Assembly (NCBI RefSeq): GCF_000208745.1
Contig: NC_030851.1
Location: forward strand, 35,752,550-35,816,549
Source of the DNA: Theobroma cacao
Taxonomy: Eukaryota; Streptophyta; Magnoliopsida; Malvales; Malvaceae
DNA: 64,000 nt
Reading direction: 5' to 3'
The position numbers and the translations under genes are program-made. The notes beneath the pieces are model-generated. The model searched no databases, had not been told where the DNA came from, and saw only the letters and a list, made by a program, of their open reading frames with translations. Positions 1 through 10,687 of the stretch are shown here, piece after piece (position 1 is the first letter of the stretch; every line of letters starts with the position of its first letter).

Positions 1-582
1 TAGTTGTATTAGTTGGGAGAAAGTATCACTCGACGTAACAGGAACATTTCGGAGTAGGAAAACATTGAAGAACAAATGAAAGTTGAAGGTATGGATGGGA
101 TAATAGTGAGAAGAATATCGGGTAAGCTTTACCTTAACACTTTTAATGACAAAGTTGTATAAGGAGAAATGAAAAACGGTCAAGATTATAGAGATGGTTC
201 GACAAAATTGAGGAGTGGTCAGTACATTTTTTAAGCCAATGAACCTAAGATCGTTGATTGGGTACTATTGGGTTCCTATTCATGTGTGAGATATTTCAAC
301 TTTCAAAATTTAACAAGTTTGTTGAGGGAGTTCATATGTATGGATAAGAAACATTGAATCTTAAATCATTTAGGAGGGGCTTATTTCATATATTCACAAA
401 TTTTATTACCAAAATTGAAGAATTAGTGAACTTAAGTGTTGGTACAAAAACATTCCAAGTTAGAGTATTAAAGGTTGAATCAAAGGCAATGTCTTCATGT
501 TCATGTTATATGTTTGCTACTAAGGTACATCTAAATATACCAGAAACCTTTTGGTTTAAAAATGGCCGTTCCATTTCTACTA
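1..582 (+). mobile_element. LINE copy A, ORF1 fragment (left part)
   Basis: Decayed non-LTR retrotransposon sequence entering from the left edge. It aligns along its whole length with 54,690-55,225 of LINE B. For example, the reading frame at 354-540 shares SFRRGLF, EELVNL and TFQVRVLKVE with the frame at 55,004-55,200. By synteny with copy B this is the C-terminal part of ORF1, downstream of the RRM-like domain. The frame is interrupted by stops and is not a functional gene. The copy is cut at 587/588 by the Copia element and resumes at 5,244. Confidence 0.75.
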
Positions 583-587
583 GAATC

Positions 588-896
588 TGTCACGAACTCA
601 GTTTCAAGAAGTAAATAAAAACCAAGTATTTTGAAAAAGAGTTACAAAGAACAGAGCATTGAAGAAGCAAATTGATATGTCCAAAGTTCTACATTCATTA
701 CTTCATAAGCACATTGTATTTATACAAGTAATGCATGATTAACACCTGTTACACATAAAGACAAGTGTTAAAACAAGTTACAATCATTGCAACACATCAT
801 AAACATATATATTATGCACTTAACAACTGGTATAACAAAGCAAAAAAGACATATACATGTCCATGTAGTAAGTTGATGCATGCGTTATTCCTAACA
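588..896 (-). repeat. Copia 3' LTR (left in the window)
   Basis: 309 bp, beginning TGTCACGAACTC and ending TTCCTAACA on the + strand. It matches 4,935-5,243 along its full length. Because the element is in minus orientation, this is its 3' LTR. Confidence 0.95.
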
Positions 897-905
897 CTCC
901 TCCTT
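897..905 (-). other. Copia polypurine tract
   Basis: Immediately inside the left LTR the + strand reads CTCCTCCTT, so the element strand reads AAGGAGGAG directly before the 3' LTR. This is the expected position and composition for the plus-strand primer. Confidence 0.8.
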
Positions 906-999
906 AAAGCCAGCATCCTTGACACACATCATGGTTCTAATAGTTTCAAACCTACGCTTAGGCAAAGTCTTAGTGATAATATCTACAATCTAATTCTCA

Positions 1000-2590
1000 G
1001 ATGAACAATGCTCCAGAAAAATTTCACCACTCTTTTCAGCTTCCTTAATAGAATAGAATTTCAACTTGATGTGCTTAGTTTTGTCATGGAACATATGATT
1101 CTTTGAAATCGCAATGGCAGATTTGTTATCATAGATATACTAGTTGAAGTTTCTTAAACAAAAGTCAAGTCATTCTAGACTTTTATTAACCAGAAAGCTT
1201 GATTCGTTGCTGCATTAGTTGCTATGTATTCTGCTTCAGTTAATGATTGAGCAACTACCGTTGCTTATTTGAATTCCAGGAAAATACCCCATTTTCTGAG
1301 AGTGAAAACATACCCAAAAGTGCTTTTGGAGTCATCAACATTGCTTGCCCAATTACTATCTGAGTAACCAACCAAGTTTATTTCCTACAGTCTACCATAA
1401 TTATACTAGATTTGATACTACCATTCAACTATGTAATAATGTGTTTACCAACAACAAAATGAACATCAATGGGATCTTTCATGAACCTAGACAGTAAACT
1501 AACTGGGTACATCAATTCTAAATGAATGGGCCATATGTATAGTAAGCTTTTAACCAATTTGCTAAAAGCCGATGCATTTCTCATTTTTTAACCATCATTA
1601 ATGGCAAAATTTCTAGTTTACCACAAAAGGAGTAGAAATTGAATTGCAGTTTCTTAAGTGAAATTTGTTTAGAATTTCTTGAATGTAATTCTCTTGTGAT
1701 ACAAAAATGCCTTTGTTAGTTTGGCTGATTTGCATTCCAAGAAATTACTTTATCATACCAAAATTTGACATATTGAAATTCTTCTTCATATCAGATTTAA
1801 ATCTACTGATTTCTTCATCATTGCAACTTGTCACCAGAAGATCATCAACATACAAAGAAATAATTACTTGAGCTTTGCCATTATGTTTGAGAATATACAA
1901 GGTAGCATCATTGAAGCCCTTCTTAAACCCAAGATTCACCAAGTATGAATCAATCTTACTATTCCAAGTTATTGGAGACTACTTGAAGTCATACAAGGCT
2001 TTATGCAATCTGTGAACCTTATCAGATTGAGATTCAACTTTAAATCCCTCTAGTTGCTCAACATAAATCTCTTCTTGTAATGTACCATTTAAAAATGCAG
2101 ATTTTACATCTAAATGATACATCTTCCATCCAAATGCAGCTGATAGTGCAAATAATAGTTGAATGGTTTCAAAATGAGCTACAAGAGCAAAGGTTTGCAG
2201 AAAATCAACACTTGGAAGCTGTGAGTACCCTTTAGCAATAGTCTTGCTTTACACTTGTTTAAAGTACCATCTGAGTTAAACTTTTTCTTGAAGGTCCACT
2301 TAGCTCCTATTACATGGTGTTTTGTAGGTTTATCAACAAGTGACCATGTGTTGTTTTTGTTTGTTATGTTAATCTCTTCTTGCATTACAACTCTCCATTC
2401 CTCAAATTTTGCTGCTGCTTGGTATGTGTCAGGTTCAATTGTAGCAACTAGACACCTATGATAAACATCATCAAGACTTTGAGTGCCTCTAACTGAATAA
2501 TTTTCATCATCATCTACATTATGTTTTGGAATATATGACTTAGTCTTAATTAGTTGATGTATCTCAATATTAAATGGTGATGCTAATCTC
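1000..2590 (-). pseudogene. Copia reverse transcriptase and RNase H, degraded
   Basis: Reverse transcriptase followed by RNase H of the Copia polyprotein, on the minus strand. Around 2,180-2,385 the frame shows NTWSLVDKP and GAKWTFKKK, typical of the Copia RT N-terminus. Around 2,080-2,130 it shows MYHLDVKSAFLNG, with the first catalytic aspartate. At 1,845-1,865 the catalytic box YVDDLLVT is intact. RNase H remnants (NLVGYSDSNWA, SLTEAEY) lie at about 1,190-1,385. Frameshifts and stops separate these blocks, so no active enzyme can be made. It would have copied the element RNA into cDNA in cytoplasmic particles. Confidence 0.9.
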
Positions 2591-2599
2591 TCTGGTTCA

Positions 2600-3870
2600 T
2601 TTATAAACCAGTCCTACTTAAGAGTCTTCATCAAATACAACATTCTTGGTAATTACAACCTTATCTAACCTTATTAGGTAAACTCTATATCTCTTTGACT
2701 GCTCACTATAACCAATGAAAACTCTTGCTTTTGACCTATGTTCAAGTTTGTCTCTATAATTCTCAGGAATTTGATGATAACATAGACTTCCAAATATCCT
2801 GAGTTGATCAACTGGGGGCTTATTGCCATACCAAGCTTCATATGGAGTTTTCCATGTCAAAGCTCTTATTGGCAATCTGTTTAACAAATATACATCAGTA
2901 TTACAAGCTTCTACCCAAAACTTCTTTAGAAGCTCTTTTTCAAATAAAAGGCATCTTTCCATGTCAAGTATTAACCTGTTTTTCATTTCACTTACCCCAT
3001 TCTGTTGAAGTGAGTAAGGAGCTATAAGCTGATGAAGTATCCCTTCAGCCTCATGATAATTCTCAAATTTTGATGAAGTAAATTCCCACCATTATCTGAT
3101 CTCCCACTCTTCAGCTTCAAACTAGATTTAGTTTCAACTTTTGCCTTGAATCTGACAAATGTCTCAAAAACTTTAGACTTGAATTTGAGGAAATAAATCT
3201 AGGTCATTCTACTAAAATCATTAATAAACACTATGAATCATTTACTCCTACTTAAAGATTCCTAGCTCATAAGCGTTGCCACATTAGTATGAACCAAATT
3301 GAGCTTACTCTTAGATCTAGATGAGCTTGTAGCAGGATATGGTTTGCTTGTCTGCTTACAATATTCGCAAACATCACACACTAATGTTGATTGACTTGGT
3401 TTAGGCAACTTCTCAACTAAATTTTTTGTGTACAGTTGATTTAGGTAATTAAACTACAATGCCTAAATCTTTTGTGCCATAATGATGACAGATCAGTGTT
3501 ACTACTACTTGCCTACATACATACTTCAGTTAAGTTGACATGAAAACATCTATTTTCATTTGCATATTCATCAATAACTCACCAGATGGATCATATATGG
3601 TGCATGCATCATTTTTAAATATAAGCACAAAATTATTTCCATCATCTAACCTACACTAAGTAGATTTTGTGCTATGTTAGGTACTAAAGGTACTTCATGA
3701 ACATACCTTTGGCCTAATGATGTATGGATTCCAATTGTACCTCTTCCCATGGCATTTAGGTAAACACCATTCCCAATTCTGACTCTGGATCTATAATAAG
3801 TGCCCAATTTGTAAACAATGAAGGATTTGGTGTCACATGATTAGAGCTGCCACTATCAAGAAGCCACTAT
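2600..3870 (-). pseudogene. Copia protease and integrase, degraded
   Basis: The minus strand carries the aspartic protease active site LLDSGSSNHVTP near 3,815-3,850. A GAG-pre-integrase and zinc-binding region follows at about 3,340-3,470 (HxxxxH and CDVCEYCKQ remnants). The integrase core comes next, including a KLKSGRSDNGG block near 3,085-3,120. The best open stretch, 2,618-2,986, encodes the integrase C-terminal part (LNRLPIRAL, TPYEAWYG, RIFGSLCY, RVFIGYSEQSKRYRVY), all typical of plant Copia. Several stops and frame changes lie between these blocks. The order protease-integrase before RT identifies the superfamily. Confidence 0.9.
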
Positions 3871-3949
3871 GTATCATTTGTTGAGTTGCATCCAGTTGCC
3901 ATGAACAGTTGTTTCTCTAAAGACTCAGCATTTTTAGTAGCATTTAAGA

Positions 3950-4833
3950 CATTTTCTTTTGCTTCAGATTTATTTTTGCATACTTTTTCTACTTGACCTA
4001 ACTGTTTGCAAGCATTGCACTTCACCTCAGTTCCGTACTAGCAGTATGATTCAGCATGGTTCTTTTTCTTATAATAGGAACATATTGGAAATTTACTTCT
4101 TTTACCTTAAACTTTTCCAATACTTGAGCTTCTTTTTGTTACTCTTACACTTCATTCAAATTCTTTTTGTTTAAAGTGTTTGCATGTCCTTTTCCTTTTA
4201 CCTAAACAGTCATTGCAAGTTTAGTTTTCTCATTTCTCCTTGCAACTTTCCTTTGCTCATCAACTTGCAAAGCATTTACCAGCTTAATAATTGTAAGTTT
4301 TGTAATATCCTTAGATTGTTCCAGGGAAAAGATTGTGGCATCAAATTTTTCAGGTAAACTAAAAAGCACTTTCTCTACCACCTTAGCATTTTTTAAATTT
4401 TCTCCCAACAATCGAAGTTGGATAACTAGCTTCATCACCATGTCAATGTATTCTTTTATTCTCAATAACTCAAACTCCCTTCTGAGGTGCTGCAATCGAA
4501 TTTCTTTTAACCTCGCAGGCCTTAAAAAATTCTGTTCAAGCTTGTCCCAAGCTTGCTTTGTTGTCTCACTTTCCATGTTCTATTGAAAATTGACTCTGAC
4601 ACAGCAGAGTGAAGAAAGGACAAAGCTCTATACTGTTTTGCTATGTCTACTTCATACTACTTAACTTAAGCTTGCGTAGCATTGTCTCTCAAATGTGCGG
4701 GTTCAATCTCTTCTTCAACCACATTCCAGAGGTTGCAACCTTTCAAGAAGGCTTTCATCTTGATGGCCCACACTGGATAATTGGTGCCATCAAAGATTGA
4801 GGGAGCTTGTTGAGTAACAGTACGAGTAGTCAT
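3950..4833 (-). pseudogene. Copia gag, degraded
   Basis: The inferred start ATG is at 4,833 on the minus strand, about 100 bp inside the 5' LTR. The N-terminus shows FDGTNYPVWAIKMKAFL, characteristic of plant Copia gag (DUF4219/UBN2 type). A stop near 4,670 breaks it. An open segment at 4,202-4,576 carries the rest of the UBN2-type gag (AWDKLEQNF, LRREFELLRI, VEKVLFSLPEKFD). A zinc-knuckle remnant (KKKNHAESYC, first cysteine pair damaged) and KCNACKQLG follow at 3,985-4,075. Gag would form the virus-like particle. The frame is not intact here. Confidence 0.85.
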
Positions 4834-4919
4834 TTGTTTCTGAGGAAAATGTAAAAGAGGGCTGAGCTAGGATGTTTGAGGCTGGATTTTTAGGTTTAAT
4901 GGTGGTCAAGGATTGGTTT

Positions 4920-4934
4920 AGTATTCTGATACCA
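4920..4934 (-). other. Copia primer binding site (tRNA-iMet)
   Basis: On the element strand TGGTATCAGAATAC directly follows the 5' LTR. The first nine bases match the 3' end complement of plant initiator tRNA-Met, the usual primer for Copia elements. Confidence 0.9.
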
Positions 4935-5243
4935 TGTCATGAACTCAGTTTCAAGAAGTAAAATAAAAACCAAGTATTCTGAAAAAGAGTTACAAAGAAC
5001 AGAGCATTGAAAAACAAACTGATATGTCCAAAGTTCTACATTCTTTACTTCATAAGCACACTATATTTATACATGTAATGCATGATTAACACCAGTTACA
5101 CATACAGACAAGTATTAAAACAAGTTACATGCATTGCAACACATCATAAACAGATATATTATGCACTTACCAACTAGTACAAAAAAGCAAAAAAGACATA
5201 TACATGTCCACATAGTAAGTTGATGCATGCTTTATTCCTAACA
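4935..5243 (-). repeat. Copia 5' LTR (right in the window)
   Basis: 309 bp, beginning TGTCATGAACTC and ending TTCCTAACA on the + strand, followed by the TSD copy GAATC. It carries promoter and leader functions for the minus-oriented element. About 20 differences from the other LTR were counted by eye. Confidence 0.95.
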
Positions 5244-5248
5244 GAATC

Positions 5249-7609
5249 AAAGAAGAAGAAAAGGTAAATTCTAAGTGTAAAGTTGCAAAGTTGCAAAGGT
5301 TGGTGATGATTGTGTTGAAGAAAGTAAGATCAATGAATGGATGATTAGGAGAATTCATGATAACATTGAGAATCAAAATTTCATGAGAATTAGAGAGCAT
5401 GTGGAATACAATCGTGAGGTTATGCAGGCAACTTAAAGGTAAAAAGGTAAAATTAGAAGAAATAAGGGAATCGTTTTGGAGTTGGAGATGCGTACAGAAT
5501 CAAAGAAAAGAATTAGGCTTGAGGAGGGGCCTTTACAGGATGGACTCAAATATGATGAGCAGTGCTTGTGCAAGAGGGTAGAGCTAGAAAGAGAGTGTGT
5601 GTTTTAGAATGGGCTTGTGGAGAATGGAACCATCGAAGTACATCCACAAGTAATTGAAAGGCCAAAAGGTGAAAACAGAGGATAATGGATAGAAACTGGT
5701 GTTTAAAGGATTTCAAAGCTACTAGGAATGCTAAAAAAAGAAAAGGTAGTAGTATGGAAGGTATTAAATCAATGATTTTATTAGTCAAAGTTCAATTTGC
5801 CACTACAAGGGAAAAAATCACTTGATTTGGAATTGGATTGAAAAGGATCAAACTTGAACGATTCCTTATTTCTTTAGAATGGTTGTCATTTTTCTAGAAT
5901 TATTTGCCAGTGTGGTTTGATAAGAACAATTTTTAGTTATTGCCTAGTGTTGTTTTTTGAGATGATGAATCAAATTCTTGGGATGTTGGTTCATGGAGAA
6001 AAATTTTAGGGCAACAACCAAATAGAAGTGTAGCTCATTTAAGGTACAAGGCAAACCAGGTTTTGGTTGAAGGTTAAATTAATTATGTAGATTGAAGATC
6101 TTCCTAAAGCATTGGAATAAATTAATGTTTGGGAATGTGGATGGATGTACTACTCAATTAGAGGAAAAAGCGGAAGGCTTGGACAACATTAACGATTTGA
6201 GTTAGCTAACAGAAGAAAAAGTAGAACTAAAGAGATCATTGTTTCATGAGTTATAGAAATCTAACAAAAATAAATATTCGATTTAGAGACAAAATGTGAG
6301 AGTTCAATGGATTTAAAAAGGTGATAAGAATACAAGGATTTTTCACTACAAAGCAAAAATGAGACCTCAAGAAACTACATAGGGAATATTTAAGAATGAA
6401 GTTGGATTTAAGACTTGAAAGAGATTAAGGAAGCCACTATCCAGCATTTCAAGGACTTATACAGTAGTGACCAATGGCTAAGACTCAAAATCATTTGTTT
6501 GAATTTCAAGAAATTAAATAGACAAGATGCATTGAATATGGATGCACCGTTCATAGTGGATGACTTGAAGGAAGTTGTATGAAAGTGTGATGGCTTTAGA
6601 GTGTCGAGACTAGATGTCTTCAACTTTAATTTTTTCAAGAAGTCTTGGTCATTGTTAGGAGATGAGATATTGGGATTTGGTACTAATTTTCAATGTCGAG
6701 AAAGGCTGAAAAAAAAAGTAAACTTATTTTTCATTGCACTTATACCTAACATTGTCAATCCATCTTCTTTGAAGGACTTTTGACCAATTAGTATGGTGGG
6801 CTCATTGTGTAAAGTCTTAGAAAAATTGCTAGTCAATAAATTGAAATGGGTGGTTAATTATGTTGTGAGTGATGCTCATAATGCATTTGTGAGCGGTAGA
6901 CAAATTGTGCATGAGATTTTTCCAACCAACAAGAGTATTCACAGCATAAAAAGAATTTGTGGAATGAAGGGGGAGAATGATCAAACTTGACTTTGAGAAG
7001 ACTTATGCTAATTTTTTTAAATTGCTAGTTCCTAATGTTGGTAATGGAAAGGATAAGCTTGGAAGACAAATCGAGGCAATGGATTTTTTCAATGCATTTT
7101 TGAAATGTGGGTGGAGGCGTTAGTGAATGGTTCGGCTTCTAAAGAGTTTCCAATAAAGAGAGGGCTTAGGTCAAAGGATCCCATATCTTTGTTCTTGTTT
7201 ATTTTGTTTGTTGAGTTATTGCAAATTATGCTTGTTTGGGTTGAAGACTTGAATTTATTTCAAGGGATTAAAGAGACATAGATAGGAATGAGAATATTTC
7301 AATTGCAATTTGCAAACAATACATTGATTTTTATAGAAGTAGTAGTTTAAGTAGCAACCAACATTAGAAGAATTTGTGATATATTTAGCTGATCTCAAGT
7401 TTAAAGATAAAATTTGGAAATTATGTGTGTACTTTGTGGGAATTGAGGAAATTATTAGAAATGTAATGGTAGAGATATTACAATTTAGATTGGGATCGAT
7501 TTTGTTTGCATATGTTGTTGTTCCAACAAGACTAATCTGAGAAGTACTCAAACACGGGAATTGATGTTATGTAAATTCAAAGATAGGCTTGCTTTATGGC
7601 AAGGGACTA
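5249..7609 (+). mobile_element. LINE copy A, ORF1 tail to reverse transcriptase
   Basis: Continuation of LINE copy A after the Copia insertion, aligning with LINE B. 5,249-5,700 matches 55,235-56,215 (ORF1 tail, without the TRIM). About 1.15 kb present in B (56,220-57,385) is missing at about 5,700, removing much of the endonuclease. 5,760-5,900 matches the endonuclease C-terminus (a KKSRLDRFLISLEW-like block after frame correction). 6,590-7,560 is RT, including PSSLKDF, PISMVGSLCKVLEKLL, NAFVSGRQIVHEI and IKLDFEKTYA. The catalytic box reads FANNTLIF near 7,308-7,330 instead of FADD, so the enzyme is dead. Confidence 0.85.
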
Positions 7610-9265
7610 TGTTGTCGATTTCTCATGCAAGTGCACACTATCGCAAACAAGTAATAAAGTGATAAAGTAAAGTATTGTTCCCACGAAGATTTGTTCCCTA
7701 ATCTTTACTAAGTACTAAAATTTATGACAAATTAATCTTATTTAAGTAACTAAAGTTCTTAAGAAAATTAATTAAAACTAAATTAAAACAAGCACTAAAT
7801 GAACTAGTAGAAATTAAAATTACTTGAGAAAAGTAATAGACTAAAACCTAAGATTGTGGGTTCATTCAACAATTCATCTGATACTGGCTTCTCTTCTTAT
7901 TTATATTCATGGGTGGTTTTACTAGCTTAGAATCCAAAATTGTCCACAAATCTATGTTTAGATGCTTACACAAATATCTAACTTAATTAAGTCACTATAT
8001 GTCTATAGGAATCAATTAAATAGGTTCATTAAGCTAGTGTTCTAATTTGACTATGTATGGCAATTGGTATATATCTACCCAATCGCAAATCAGATCACTT
8101 AAGTAACGTGAACATACACTATTCAAATCTTAGTCCAATCCAAAATCTCTCTATCAAGTCTTTTTTAGATTCACACATCAGTTAATTATTAATAAGACAA
8201 TTAAAGGCATTAAGAACAAATTTGAATAAGCAAAACTATACCCATTCATGATAAATAAAAGAGAAACTAATAATCATACTACATGTTGAAATCCACCATA
8301 ATCCTAGAAAAGTAAATGAGTTTATGATATCTAAGTAAAACATTATCCGAAGAAATTTTGCCATGATTGTAAGTCAAAGAAAATAAGAGAAGCACAAAAA
8401 AGAGAAAGAAACTAATGGTGAAGCTTTTGATCTTGAATCTCTTTCAATCTTTCTTACTTTGTTCTTGGCTTCAAGTCTTCATAATAACTGCTGCCATCCT
8501 CCTTGCTGAATACTCTAAAAGAGGTTCCTTAAATAGGCTTAAAATAACCTAATTTCCATATTCCTACATAAAAAAATAATTTTGTAAAGTAGTGTGGTGT
8601 CGTGGCCTTGTCTTGTGGTGCCACAACACTACTTCTTCAACGTCGCGACGCTCTAGTCTCAAGACTTTGTATGAGGCCTTCCATTCTTTCAGCACTACAT
8701 CCATACTCTCCTCAGTGCCACAACTTTGGCTTCCTCAATGTTGCAGTTTTGAACAACTCAAAGCTTCTGCCTTCATTCAATGTGCTACCTTGTATAGAAC
8801 TACAGCAGCCCATCATTTTCTAATGTAATTTTCACCTTGATCTAACTTGAATTGGGCAAAGTGGTAAACATGGACGTTGTAGCCCTATCTGTTAGCTTTT
8901 CCAATGGATTAACAATCACATCAATTGGACTGCTACAACTCAAGTTATCCTTGAAATACTGTAGCATGTACGAATGAAGCCATCACCATACTTGTGCAGT
9001 TTTAAATCAAATAAATCTTTCTCATCAAATATCCTATAAAAGCTTTGAAAGAAATCAACAATAATTATTCTTAAAGTAAATTAAATCAAAATAAAATAAA
9101 ATAAAACTAAAATAACTTAATTTAACTACTCAACATGTAATCTAACTTAAACTAGGAAAACACCTAAAATTCTAAATCCGAACCTAAAATCTCAATGATC
9201 TAGCTATTTAAATCCTTAAAATGTGTCAAAATAACTTTATATATATAGTTAGTGAAATACCTATC
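7610..9265 (-). repeat. LTR-like insertion in LINE A, probable solo LTR
   Basis: Comparison of LINE A with LINE B shows that B runs continuously from 62,200 to 62,250, while A is interrupted here by about 1,656 bp. The insert begins TGTTGTCGATT and ends ACCTATCA on the + strand, so it has TG...CA ends. No coding domain is recognisable. A GC-rich patch at 8,590-8,660 contains the palindrome GTCGCGAC and a gtagtgt...acactac inverted pair. The composition suggests an LTR of a Gypsy (Tat/Ogre-like) element left as a solo LTR. I find no clear target-site duplication, so an exact boundary or a simple solo-LTR origin is not proven. Confidence 0.6.
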
Positions 9266-9320
9266 ATTTGAAGGTTGAATTACTCTAATAATTTCGATTC
9301 TAAATTCATTGCTTGTATTT
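9266..9320 (+). mobile_element. LINE copy A, last matching segment
   Basis: TTTGAAGGTTGAATTACT... and CTAAATTCATTGCTTGTAT match 62,228-62,278 of LINE B, so LINE A resumes after the LTR-like insert. Similarity then stops abruptly. Confidence 0.7.
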
Positions 9321-9547
9321 ATTTGGTGTAGTTACTGATACTGATGACTTTTTATAATTTGTTTGAGGTGTGGCTTTAATTTGACTTTGGTTCTGCTAGT
9401 TTATGTTTTGGGTGTGGTTTAAGTTTGATTCTGGTACTTACTGGGATATTGGTAAACTTGCTTTTGATTTATCTAGTTTTGCCATAGATGTGACTTTGTA
9501 TCAATGTTTTTATATATAATTAAATGACTACATTTGATTGAGTAAAA
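9321..9547. other. Unassigned AT-rich spacer
   Basis: T/G-rich sequence with several variants of gtgtggcttt..tttga..ttggt, giving a weak repetitive texture. No gene or known element recognised. Confidence 0.4.
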
Positions 9548-9728
9548 AAGTACAATTTCACATTCAACTTAAATATTAATCTAAGCATATGTCAAGAAAA
9601 AAATATTAATCTTAGCAAAGACTATAAATTGGTATGTGAAATTTTCATTTTTTTAATAATTTATATAATACATTAAAATATTTATGGTCTTATATAGCAG
9701 ACATTTAATTAGTTTCAAAGAAAATAAG

Positions 9729-9759
<31 letters not shown>

Positions 9760-9900
9760 CATTATGAGTTACATAAGCTTAACTTAGATAATTAAAATGT
9801 TAAAATTAAATAAAAATCTTAAATTTAAACAGCGTCCCATGTTGCATGTGGTTTTTATATTCGTTAGCCAAAATACACAACTTCAGTGGATATAATATTA
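9548..9900 (+). repeat. Dispersed repeat, copy of the region upstream of the MLP gene
   Basis: About 350 bp aligning in the same order with 50,424-50,762. Shared blocks include TTAAATATTAATC.TAGCATATG, AAATTGGTATGTGAAATTTTCATTTTTT, a (CATA)n/(TA)n microsatellite at the same place (9,729-9,758) and TCATTATGAGTTA.ATAAG. Roughly 80% similar by eye. No terminal repeats were seen. The second copy lies about 435 bp upstream of the MLP start codon. Confidence 0.8.
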
Positions 9901-10682
9901 AAATAACAGTCAAATCAGGTGAGTACAATAATTAGATCTTAAAGTTTTTCACCCATATCTCTGCGTTATTTTTTCTTTTAACAAAAACAAAATTGATTAA
10001 TCAATGTTTAACATAAATGTTTGTTTGTTGATGGTGAAGTTAGCCAACATTTGTTGGAAGCCAAAGATGAAGATGAATAAAGGCTAAAATTTTTTAAAAC
10101 TAATACGTTTAACTTAACCAACAATCAAAAGATTCATAATAGAAAGTAATTTTATATAACATGTAAATCAAAAGGAATAAGAAAAAAAAATTTACAATAG
10201 TCTTTTAGAAAAGTTGTGCTTGACAATGTTTCTTGGATTCAAATTCATCAATTATTGACTCTTTATTGAAAAGGCAAGCTCATTATGCATTTTATTTTGG
10301 AGTCTTCTTTTCATAATTTTCATTGCTAAAAAGGCTTTCCCTGTAGTTATTGTACAATTTTCACAAAGATGGCGAGTGGTCCCTATCTTTCTTTATCCAA
10401 GATTAAACGCTCATAAATCTCTTTTAAAGAATGAAATATGTTTCAATTGTGAGTTATAAAAAATAGGGTAAAGTAAAAATAAAAAGACAAAAGAGAAGAA
10501 AGAAAGAAAAAGAAAAAGAGAGAAAGAGAATTTGAGAAACTTAAGAATTAAGGTAAAGTTGCGTAAAACTTACAGGGATATTTTATTATTTTTTATTTAT
10601 ATTAATTATAAAATAAAAAAATTATGTTGAGGGGGCCAATAATAAATATAATAAATAAAAAATTTTAAAAATTTTGGAAGGG
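9901..10682. other. Unassigned intergenic sequence
   Basis: AT-rich DNA with a purine-rich patch at 10,440-10,540 (gaaagaaaaagaaaaagagag). The right end carries an AT motif, aataaatataataaata..aaaattttgg (10,640-10,678), which is repeated at 13,443-13,481 on the other side of the solo LTR. No coding domain could be supported. Confidence 0.4.
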
Positions 10683-10687
10683 CCATG

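Larger units (their letters stand above)
588..5243 (-). mobile_element. Copia-type LTR retrotransposon, complete but coding-dead
   Basis: Full-length Ty1/Copia element read on the minus strand. It is bounded by two 309 bp LTRs (TG...CA) and a perfect 5 bp target-site duplication GAATC at 583-587 and 5,244-5,248. A primer binding site complementary to initiator tRNA-Met abuts the 5' LTR, and a polypurine tract abuts the 3' LTR. Domain order on the minus strand is gag, protease, integrase, RT, RNase H, which is diagnostic for Copia. Many in-frame stops and frameshifts break the polyprotein. The LTRs differ at roughly 20 positions by eye, so the insertion is moderately old. It sits inside LINE copy A, so it is younger than that LINE. 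Confidence 0.95.

Noticed and set aside
8592..8828. Two overlapping open frames of 73-78 codons
   Set aside because: They fall in the GC-rich patch of an LTR-like repeat, have no family resemblance and share the same DNA in two frames.
10200..10440. Possible transposase (hAT-like) fragment
   Set aside because: Loose resemblance only. No conserved motif could be read in any frame.
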